Positions 35,641 to 45,030 of a stretch of DNA of 64,000 bases are shown here, piece by piece. Below the pieces are notes generated by a model. The model saw nothing but the letters and a program-made list of their open reading frames with translations, ran no database searches and was not told the origin of the DNA. Source of the DNA: Panax quinquefolius (Eukaryota; Streptophyta; Magnoliopsida; Apiales; Araliaceae); contig CM035171.1 in the NCBI GenBank assembly GCA_020205615.1, positions 6,623,601-6,687,600 on the forward strand, written 5' to 3'. Each line of letters begins with the position of its first letter. Position 1 is the first letter of the stretch. The translations under genes and the position numbers were made by a program.

Positions 35641-36445
35641 TAAGCCCAAAAACTACGTACTTCATCACCGACTTTGCTTGTTCTCAACTTTGTATTGCTT
35701 CAATCTTCACGGATCAATGAGATACTCCATGTTTCGACACCACGTGGCCAAGGAATGCTACTTCTCGCCGTAACTCACATTTCTTCAATTTGGCATATAG
35801 TTGGTTTTCACGAAGCCTTTGAGTACCAAATTTCAAATGGTGCTCATGATCTTCACGGCTTTTTGAATATATGAGGATGTCATCAATAAAGACAACAACG
35901 AATTGATCCAAATATTCCTTGAATACTCGGTTCATCATATCCATGAAAGTCAAGATGAGCATTAGTCATCCAGGAAGACATGACTAAGAATTCATAATGC
36001 CCGCACTTCGAGTTCTCAAAGGCGCTCTTTTGAATATCCTCGCCTAATCTTCACCGATGATATCCGAATCGAAGATCGATTTTTTGAAAAGAATTGTGCC
36101 CTTGCAATCGGTCAAACAAGTCATCAATACGAGGTAGAGGATACCTATTCTTGATGGTGACATGGTTCAATTCCCGATAGTCAATACAAAATCGCATACT
36201 CCGCTTTCTTCTTTACTTTAATAAAACAGAGCACCCCAAGGAGATGTACTAGGATTAATGAAACCGATGTCCAACAATTCCTCGTAGTTGGACCTTTAAC
36301 TCCCGAAGTTCAATAGGAGCCATTCGATATGGGGTTTTAGAAATGGGCTTTGTACCGGTTCAATATCAATAAAGAATTCAACTTCACGCTCGGGGTAGAC
36401 CGGAAGTTCTTCAGAAATACGTCGGAAAGTCAATAACAACAGAAT
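35640..36445 (-). pseudogene. pol: Reverse transcriptase
   Basis: Minus strand. Entry segment SEELPVYPEREVEFFIDIEP at about 36350-36440, then the palm with [20 protein letters not shown]; the FIDD catalytic motif is at 35879-35890. [11 protein letters not shown] and [13 protein letters not shown] follow. This is the family-typical plant Ty3/gypsy RT. Several shifts separate entry segment and palm, so the copy is inactive as sequenced. Confidence 0.88.
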
Positions 36446-36659
36446 ATTATTCAAATTTGACGTGTCTTTATTCAAATCCATAACATGGGCTAAGAAAGCT
36501 TGACATCCGCTTTTTCAATAAACGAATAGCTTTATGATTAGATATGATAGTGATTGATTTTAATGGTTTAGTTGCTTGAATTGCATAAATGCAAAGTTGG
36601 TTAGGAATATGAAAACTAACAACCTTACGAAAAACAATCAATTTTGGCATGATGAGTAG

Positions 36660-36980
36660 TTAACCAATCAATCCCTAAAATCACATCAAAAGCAAGTATC
36701 TTTAAAGAGATAAGGTCAAGAGGTAAGGTAATGGTGCCAACTTGAATCAATCAAGATTTATAAACAGTGGATGTGATGAAAGTTTCTCCTAACGGAGTTT
36801 CCACAGATAGGTTAAAGTCTAATTTCTCCGCAGTCAAGTTTAAACGATGAGCACATGCAGGAGAGATAAATGAATGGGTAGCACCGGTATCAAGTAAGGT
36901 ATAAACTTCACAAGAATTTATAAATAGCTTACCCGTGATCACCTCGTTTGGGTTCCTCGCATTGTGGTCCCTCACCAACC
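36660..36980 (-). pseudogene. Aspartic protease with intact DTG
   Basis: Minus strand, one open stretch of about 75 codons (36751-36978): ITGKLFINSCEVYTLLDTGA then THSFISPACAHRLNLTAEKL. DTGA is the catalytic motif, intact here and altered in the family-1 copies. The ILG-type C-terminal half continues at about 36660-36750 after a shift. Confidence 0.85.
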
Positions 36981-36984
36981 GTAT

Positions 36985-37724
36985 CGTTATCTCGCCTAAT
37001 AATTGAGCCCATCTTTACAACATCTCGATAGAGAGAAAATTTATGAGAAATGAGATATTGTCGTATGTCGGGTTTCAAACCTCTCAAAAACATCCGCGGC
37101 CATACGCTCCTCATTCTCCACCAAATGAGGTGCAAACTTGATAACTCGCAAACTTTGCCTCGTCATCCGAGACACCGCCATTTGTTTTGTTCTAATCGAT
37201 GAACTCCACTTCCTTCATATGACGAACACTTTCGTGAAAGTATTTGTCATTAAATAATTCTGAAATGTCTCCCAAGACATCGCCGAAAGTACCTGGATGG
37301 ATGGGTACGCTTCACGCACTCCCACCAAGAGGTCCGCCTCGCCACGAAAACATAAAGGTGGCGAATGGAACCTTCGTTTTTCCGTGCATCCCAAGACATC
37401 GAATATCTTGGTAATTTGTTTGACCCATGTTTCCGCCGCATGATCGGATCTGGCTTTCCTTTAAATTCGTGTGGTCCCAACTTTTTGAATCGCTTGGGCG
37501 TGACCACCCGTGAATTGCTATCATTTCCTCCTCAGTATTTTGAACACGAGTCTCCTCGTCGATTTTGCATGAATCGCAAAAACTTCTAAACATCCCCTCG
37601 CTCATCATATGCTCGGTGGTGTTGTTCATGGAGGAACATTGCCAACTGTTGCACGTTCTCCTCGCTTGGTGAGTACAGGCCTCTCCACGGACTCATTTCC
37701 ATTGTTAATATTCTCGATCGACAT
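36985..37724 (-). pseudogene. gag: gag without zinc knuckles
   Basis: Minus strand from ATG at 37724. EEEMIAIHGW, GPHEFKGKPDPI, SMSWDARKNEG in shifted frame for the FDVLGC area, CVKRTHPSRYF, then MFLRGLKPDIRQYLISHKFS. After LRGLKPDIRQYL the frame passes within about 40 codons into the protease. The two CCHC knuckles that belong here are deleted. Confidence 0.8.
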
Positions 37725-37896
37725 TCTCAAATACCGTCATAAAACAAGGGTTAATTAAGGAAATCAATATATCACATAATATCCTTATATATCGACCAAC
37801 AAAAAAAATAAGCTTAGTAGGACACACTAGCGAAGGATTTACTCGCCTCTCCCCTCCTAGTTCTATTCCCCGATCTCCGCCAGAGATCATATCCTA

Positions 37897-37910
37897 AGCT
37901 CGATACCAAC
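37897..37910 (-). other. Primer binding site
   Basis: Minus strand GTTGGTATCGAGCT, the Met-tRNA site with CAG reduced. Confidence 0.75.
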
Positions 37911-40621
37911 CGTGACGCCCCCAAAATAGGTATACATCACCCATTCTCGAGTTGTCAATACACGGTATGTAAAAACAACTACAACTTTATTATTACAACA
38001 AGAAATCGTGAGTTTAAATACTGAATATTATCTTCTGACATAATATCTATACTCAAAGAAATCCTCATCACATTTATTGATACATTATTTTACAAAAATG
38101 GTGAGGACTACTAAACAACTTTCTAGAACCTTCATTCCATACCCACACTGCATGCACTCGCTATATTCTCGCCTCCCGAGAAAAATGGAACAAAAAGGAA
38201 AAAGGGTGAGCTCAACTAGCTCAAGAAAGAATATTACGACTAAGATAATATACAACAAATTACCGTTAGTCTTCAACAGGAAAAATCTAATAGAATACAA
38301 TAGACAACAAATTTTAAATCAATATTCGCAATGAAATAATAATTCATTAGAAGAGTTAAGTAGAGAATGCAAACTACTATCTTTCATGTATGAATTTAAA
38401 AGTTCATCGCTCTATCTTTTATCCTGTAACATCAATCAATATACATCTGAATCAAATATTCATCTTTGCACTACTGCCAAAGATATTCATCGATTAGTCA
38501 TGTTCATCTAAACACTTCATCATCTTTGCACTACAGCCAAAGATATTCTTCAGAAATCATTCATCTTTGCACTACAGCCAAAGATATTCCATAATATCAT
38601 CATTTAAGATTGAAAATGATGAAAATATTTTAAAGAAACGAATCCAAAGGAAACAAAATGACAAGGATTAAGGATTAAGGATTCGTACTTTTTTTTATCC
38701 ATGTTCAAAAGATACCTCAAAAATAATCATCAGTGGTGTAAAATTCAAGAATGATCAAAACATGGATATAATCAAAGCTAGTATCCGAATAGATATTTTG
38801 ACAAAAAGAAGAAATTTTATTTTTCTATGAATAGTGTCAGATATCGTGAATAGTGCCGTATACGTGAATAGTAATCTCAAACACCAAAAGATAGAAATTC
38901 CACAAAAACATCTTCACGCTTCATGAATAATACTTTCGTGAATAAGTAACTCATGAATAAGTAACTCGTGAATAAGAACTCATGAATAGTAACCCCGACA
39001 TGAAAAAGTTCCAAATTTGATAAAAGTTCCAACCAATATTTCAAAGATAATGATATTGAAGAAATAATATCATTTGAGAAAGAAATTAACATTCCTTACC
39101 TCGAAAGATTAAGACTACTTAGTTAATTGGAATACCGTATATAGTCAAGAAGGAACTTTCACCGCCTAACAATACTCAAAGTATACTCAAAATACTCACA
39201 AGAATATGCTCGATAATATAGAGAGAAAACTTCAGTTCTAAATTGTGATTTTCAATTCTAACCCAAGACCCTATTTATAGAAAATGCTTAGAACACCAAA
39301 GCAGAAAATTTAATAAAATATTAATATTAATATTACAAATTCCTACGCCCACTTTTAAGGATCTGAATTCAGCATTTACATCACATGCAAGACCCACCTC
39401 AAATGACAAAAACGTTTTTCATAATAAAAATAATTAAAACTTCCAAAAATTAATTATTTCGGAGCTTCAAAACTTCAATAATTCATAATAAATAGCCCTT
39501 TTATCAGAAAATTTGAATCTCGCGAGTTTTTTTAGGAAATTCAATTCTCTACAACTTTGCAGAAGAAAGTTTTTCCAAATTCTAAATAGAAATTGACCAA
39601 AATCTACAAACGTAGACGATTTTACAAAGCTATAATCAAATTTCAAATCGATAAATAGGGTCCAATTTACATGTTTAACATGTTTTAAACATTTATTACA
39701 ACAAAAATACTCTTCCTCCTCGTATACTCATATATCCCACATTCGTTGTAAAAATATCACCATTATTATATTATTAAAATATAATAATATATTTAAATGA
39801 ATTATTTTATCGTAAAAAAATAAAATTTCAATTTTCAACAATTGTCACAATAAAATTTTCTCATCTATATCCACATAAAATCAATATTTTTCTCATCATA
39901 TGAATCAATAATTAATTATTCACAAATAATATTACGAATCACAATATTGACAACCAAGCGCTTCCTGAGAGAAAGGGGCTTTCCAATAAGAATTTCTTCT
40001 TCTTGCGCCAAGCAATTAGGTGACCAAACCTCTCCTGTATGTAACTTTTAGACATTGCCAATAATGTTATCTAATAATATTATTCAGATAATATGAATTA
40101 TTGCTTCGATAATGAAAAATACCGTGTAATGACAATTATCAAACAATGAAAGAATATAAAAATATCAACGCAAAGAATTATTAACTCAATAAAATAATCG
40201 AACAAGAATTATCGTAACCATTATTGAGTAGTGCCTTTCTACGTAAGAATCAATAATTGGTGCAATACCGGTATGCTATCGTGTTTTTAACCACCGGGTA
40301 TTTTAACAAGATAATTGAGAATAACTACTGCCAAGTTATTTTTAAACAACTTATATTTATCGCTTTTCTTCATCCAATCGCTTTCACATGGGGCCCACAC
40401 ATGGTCAAGCTACTGTGCATTTAATATTCCCATATAGTACGAATATTCCACGACCAAACGAATATTCTCCGACAATGATGAATATTTTATAACCACTTGC
40501 TTATTTTAAAATATTTGCGATATCTTTACCCCTAACTATCCACATTAATCAAATCAACCCTTACTATTTCAAAATAATAAATAGAAAATTAAATTTCATT
40601 AATAATAAGTTGGGGTCTTAC
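37911..40621 (-). repeat. 5' LTR of family-2 element 30861-40621
   Basis: About 2711 bp, CGTGACGCCCCC to GGGGTCTTAC, where the final CA is lost at the junction with the host leader. TATA box at 39272-39279 on the minus strand. Confidence 0.88.
39272..39279 (-). promoter_or_regulatory. TATA box of family-2 LTR
   Basis: TATAAATA on the minus strand, in the 5' LTR. Confidence 0.62.
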
Positions 40622-40745
40622 TGAGGAATACCTTATTAGTATTATGACTACCTAAGTTTTATTTGGTATTTGATTGGTCACGTTGAGTATATAGTGATAA
40701 TATGTTGCATGTCAATTAACCCTTATTTTGTGGCAGTGTTTGAAA
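40622..40745 (+). other. Leader of internal region 2, second part
   Basis: Resumes the leader broken at 30860 and matches 6000-6113: GACTACCTAAGTTTTATTTG and CAATTAACCCTTATTTTGTG. It leads to the gag ATG. Confidence 0.85.
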
Positions 40746-41850
40746 ATGGCATCCGAGAATGTTGAGAATAGCAATGGAGCACATGAGACTTTTGATTCTC
40801 CACAGATCAATAATCAGGACTATGTGCAACAGGATGGCGATAATCCTCCTGTAAATAACAACACTGATCAATTGACGAACGACGAGACGCTTAAGAAGTT
40901 TTTAGAATTCATGCAACATCGGTGAAGCATCGTCATCCAAAACGTAGGTGAAAATACGGAAAACTCTCGCGGTCACCGCTAAACAATTCAAGGAGCCGGG
41001 ACCACCGGAGTTTAAGAGAGAGCCAAAACCACTTCAAGCGGAAGCATGGATAAAGCAGACACAAGATATTTGATGTCTTGGGATGCTCCGAGAGCAAAAG
41101 GTTCCTTTTCACGCTTTTATGTTACGCGAGAGGATTCATCGGGTGGAATCGGTTAAACGTATTTCAACTCCGCTTTGTCTTGAAGATATCTTGGGAGAAG
41201 TTCCAGGAGTCGTTCAACGACAAATACTTTCACGAAAGTATTCGCCACACATGAAGGAGGTGGAGTTTATCAAGTTGAACAAAACAATATGACCGTGTCG
41301 CAATACGAGGCAAAATTTGCGGAGTTATCACGGTTTGCGTCCCATTTGGTGGATAATGAAGAGAGAATGGCGCGAATATTTTTAAGAGGTTTGAAGCCAG
41401 AGATACGTCATAATCTTATTTCTCATAAACTGCGTTTTTATTCGATGTGTTGTAAATAGGGCTCGATTAGTGGAGCGATAACGAGTCAACGTTGACTAAA
41501 AGAGAGCGGTAAGCAAAATTATAATACCAATGAGAGTAGTCATCGAAGCGGTGACAACAAGCGTTGAGGGAATCAACAGGCCAAATATGGTAACCACTTC
41601 GGTGGTAATCAGAGCCAAAACAATAAGAATGAACATTTTAAGAAAAGGAGATTCAACAATGATGGAAAGACGTCAAAGACCAAAGACCCGTTGTTAAGTA
41701 AGGAGAAAGACCACCTATCATATGCTTCAAATGCGGAGGAGAGGGACACATCATCCAATCGCGCGCCATGCCGTCCAAAGCATGTTATAATTGTGGAAGA
41801 GAAGGTCACTTAGCTCAATTTTGTCGCCATCAAGACAAATTCAACTAGGA
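40746..41850 (+). pseudogene. gag: gag, internal region 2
   Basis: Starts at ATG 40746 with MASENVENSNGAHETFDSPQ and stays open for about 60 codons to a stop at 40923. The gag domain continues in other frames: GPPEFKR, WIKQTQDI, SRKYSPHMKEVEFIKL, MARIFLRGLKPEIR. Zinc knuckles lie at about 41720-41830 (CFKCGGEGHI and CYNCGREGHLAQFC). It is the best-preserved family-1 gag here and shows that the A subfamily kept the whole domain. Confidence 0.87.
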
Positions 41851-41920
41851 TGGAGGCACCAAAGGTCATCCCCGCATAAATCAAAGCCGATAGTTTAAGA
41901 GAGAGCGTTTTTTTTTTCTC

Positions 41921-42337
41921 GTGACGAGGAACCTGAATAAAATTATCACGGGTAAGTTAATCATAAGCTCTTGCGAAGTCTATACCGTGTTAGATACCAA
42001 TTCTACCTACTCTTTTATTTCACCTAGTTGTGTTCAACGTTTAAATTTGACTACGAAGAAGTTAAACTTTGACTTATTGGTTGAAACTTCGTTAGTAGAA
42101 GCATTCGTTACCGCTACTATTTTTAAATCTTGTTTGATTCAAATAAACATTTTCACGTTACCTGTCGATCTTATCTTTTTGAAAATATTTGCCTTTGATG
42201 TGATTTTAGGAATCAATTGGTTAACTACTCATCATGCTTTTCGTAAGGTTGTTAGCTTTTATATTCATAACCAACTTGTTGTGCGAATTCAAAGTAACCA
42301 AACCACTAAAGTCAATTATCATCATATCAAGCCATAA
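41921..42337 (+). pseudogene. Aspartic protease, longest family-1 copy
   Basis: An uninterrupted frame of 138 codons that covers the complete retropepsin-like domain. ITGKLIISSCEVYT leads into VLDTNSTYSFISPSCVQRLN (active-site Asp at residue 25 of this frame), and FAFDVILGINWLTTHHAF is at 90-107. The Gly of DTG reads Asn, which should abolish or weaken activity if real; ACCGG lies at this codon in the consensus, so miscalling is possible. Translation ends at TAA 42338 with no fusion to RT. Confidence 0.8.
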
Positions 42338-42544
42338 GTAAAGAGCCCCGATCCTTTCGTTGTTGACTTCCTTATGTGAAATGCACCGCTTTACTTTCGT
42401 AGTCGACGTATTGGATGAAGATGGCAAGTTGATAGGTATCATTGTGAGGTGCTTATCCGTGTTAAGGGATAGAAGTCACAGTTGGTATTAATGTGACGTC
42501 TTATCCAAGTCTTGGACGAGAATAATAGCTTTTGATTGATATTT

Positions 42545-42665
42545 CTATCATTAATAAATTTCTTGGCGTATTCTTGAAGACTTCCTAGCCTACCCTAGAA
42601 CATGAAATCGAATTTTGTATTGACCAAAGATAAAAAACCCATTTCTTAAACCCTCAAATATTTCT
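42545..42665 (+). pseudogene. Relic of the RT N-terminus, internal region 2
   Basis: Same segment as 7923-8040: a reading with VFLKTS, stop, then EHEIEFCID. Lies about 200 bp after the protease stop. Confidence 0.7.
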
Positions 42666-43960
42666 TCAACTAAAAGGATCTGCTTTACGTGGATTATGAT
42701 GAAAGTCATAATAAAAGTATAGAACCGATGAAAATCATGGGTATATGAAGTGTTAGTAAATTTTAAGATGAGTTATGTTGGTTAGTATGTGAAAACATGA
42801 AAGTTTCTTAGAAATCACAAAGAGTTGAAAATCGATTTTGGTGAAAACGTAACATGAAATTCAATTGACCATATCTCCTTATATTTTGAATTTTTGAGTG
42901 TGGTCAAGTCCTAGAGTTAGATCTATGAGTTACCTAACTAATCCAAGTGGAATTACTGGAAAAGGTGTTGTAGATTTTTGTGTGGACTGATTTTAGCAAA
43001 GGAGTGCAAAGCTGCAAAAACCGAAAAAAGTCTTTGCCATGATTTTAGACGGGCTGTTTTTCGCCCACTTAAATTATGAGAAAAATTCTGGCCTTTTGGG
43101 ACATGAAGGTATATCGTATAAAGTACCTCCTGTCCCAAAATGAGCTCATTCGACTTAAAATGAGCAAGTTATGACTATTTCAATATTTAGATTTTTTCGA
43201 TTTAAAAACACTATAACCCAGTTCTATAACTCCGATGACCATGAAATTTAAACCGAAGCTCACGTTAACATGTGTAAGGTTCTGCCAAGATTTGAGAATT
43301 TTTGGAGTTAAACTTGAGGTAGCTAATTTCTTAAGGAATTAATTAGAAATTGATTTTTGAAAAATAGTAAATGAATTTTAAAATTCCGAGAAAAAATATA
43401 TTTTCATTATGGGACTATATTATGCTAAAACCCAGAAAAGAAATATTTTTGGACTGATTTGGTATTTTCATGAAAATAGTTTAGTTCTGAACATATGAGT
43501 TAAATATGTTATGTGAAGTAACAAAGTTGATAATAGGATTTTATGGCTAGAGAATCCTATATAGAATATATGCATATTTTGATGAGGGATTTGATAATTG
43601 GTGATGATATCTTATGAGTATGGCATTTTTGAATGATTAAATGCATTATATGGTAAAGCGTAAACAATTGAGATAAATTGTTTATAAATTTAAGAAGTGA
43701 TTAAAATATTGTTATAATATTAATGATATTAGATTATGAGATTATTAAGTGATTGATAACATGGGGATATTCTTGAATCCTGGATAAATTATATTATAAA
43801 TGTTTAATATTTATCCTTTATCTTATTTGATTGATTCTTTATATCGTTATCCTCATGCTTATATTATGTTGAAAGTCATCTCGTGTGATCAGTAGTGGTA
43901 TAGATGGACTTAGTATGATTATGACCGAGGATTGTTCGGATAATCATAACCGTAATTGAA
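42666..43960 (+). other. Conserved 3' non-coding region, internal region 2
   Basis: Second copy of 8041-9317 and nearly the same throughout. No supported coding frame. Confidence 0.75.
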
Positions 43961-44590
43961 AACACGATTATCTTTGGTAGTAGTGCATGGATAATTTGTG
44001 GTCGTGATACTTAATGAATACACGATTATCTTTGGTAGTAGTGCATGGATAATTTGTGGTCGTGATACTTAATGAATACACGATTATCTTTGGTAGTAGT
44101 GCATGGATAATTTGTGGTCGTGATACTAATGAATACACGATTATCTTTGGTAGTAGTCATGGATAATTTGTGGTAGTGATACTAATGAATACATGATTAT
44201 CTTTGTACGTAGTGCATGGATAATTGTGGTCGTAATCTTAATGAATACACGATTATCTTTGGCCATAGTGCATGGATAATTTGTGGTCGCGATACTAATG
44301 AATACACGATTATCTTTGGTAGTAGTGCATGGATAATTTGTGGTCGTGATACTAATGAATACACAATTATCTTTGGTAGTAGTGCATGGATAATTTGTGG
44401 TCGCGATACTAATGAATACACGATTATCTTTGGTAGTAGTGCATGGATAATTTTTGGTCGTGATACTAATGAATACACGATTATCTTTGTACGTAGTGCA
44501 TGGATAATTATGGTCGTGATACTATTGAATACACGATTATCTTTGCACGTAGTCATGGATAATTCGTGGTTGTGATACTAATGAATATCC
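43961..44590 (+). repeat. 57-bp minisatellite, about 11 units
   Basis: Regular units of about 57 bp. The number of units equals that of the array at 9318-9963 within error, in keeping with duplication of the whole internal region. The plus strand reads NEYTIIFGSSAWIICGRDT per unit and the minus strand is also open. Confidence 0.9.
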
Positions 44591-45016
44591 TCGGCACAGT
44601 AGTGCGGGGATGATTCGATGATATGGATTAATTATTGAAATGAGTCTCAAAGAATGAAATATTAGTTCATGGATGTGGTAAAAGACATCTTTGGTAGTAG
44701 TGCATTGATAGACTTGGTATGATTATGACCAAGGATTATTCGGTATAATCATGGTAGTAGAATAAAAACACGAATATCCTTGGCCATTGGTGCATGGATA
44801 ATTAGTGGTCGTGATACTATTAAGTCGCGTCTCAAAGATTATTGGTTTTACGAGTTGTATATCTTTGGCACAGTAGTGCAAAGATGAATTGTGAATAAAT
44901 ATCTTTGGCCGATTGCAAAGATGAATTTAATGTTTTCAACGATAAAGGTATTCAAGGTATCCTCACCTCTTTATCATACTGTGTCGCACGCACCTAATTT
45001 CGAGGGCTTAATTCCA

Positions 45017-45030
45017 TAAGGAGAGGAGAT
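45017..45030 (+). other. Polypurine tract
   Basis: TAAGGAGAGGAGAT directly before LTR3. Confidence 0.8.

Larger units (their letters stand above)
30861..40621 (-). mobile_element. Family-2 chromovirus-like element with all pol domains
   Basis: A minus-strand Ty3/gypsy element of about 9.76 kb inserted in the leader of internal region 2. LTRs are 30861-33580 and 37911-40621. Order from right to left: primer site, gag, protease, RT, RNase H, integrase, chromodomain, polypurine tract. This order and a chromodomain after integrase fit the chromovirus group, probably the Tekay lineage. Frames are broken in all genes and the gag zinc knuckles are missing. The target duplication is blurred: TTGAA before, TGAGGAA after. 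It is the best candidate in the window for the type of element that mobilised family 1. Confidence 0.9.

Noticed and set aside
18777..40621. Endogenous pararetrovirus
   Set aside because: LTRs with TG...CA ends, primer site, polypurine tract, integrase and chromodomain show Ty3/gypsy retrotransposons. No movement or coat protein features are seen.
44197..44575. Long open frames on both strands with a 19-residue repeat (NEYTIIFGSSAWIICGRDT)
   Set aside because: They follow from a 57-bp minisatellite, a multiple of three. Both strands are open, there is no start context or domain, and the same array in other copies is frameshifted. Same for 9279-9873, 12873-13203, 55519-55909 and 63656-63910.
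43961..44590. Regular repeat array as CRISPR
   Set aside because: Units are contiguous with no unique spacers, in a plant retrotransposon. No cas genes.
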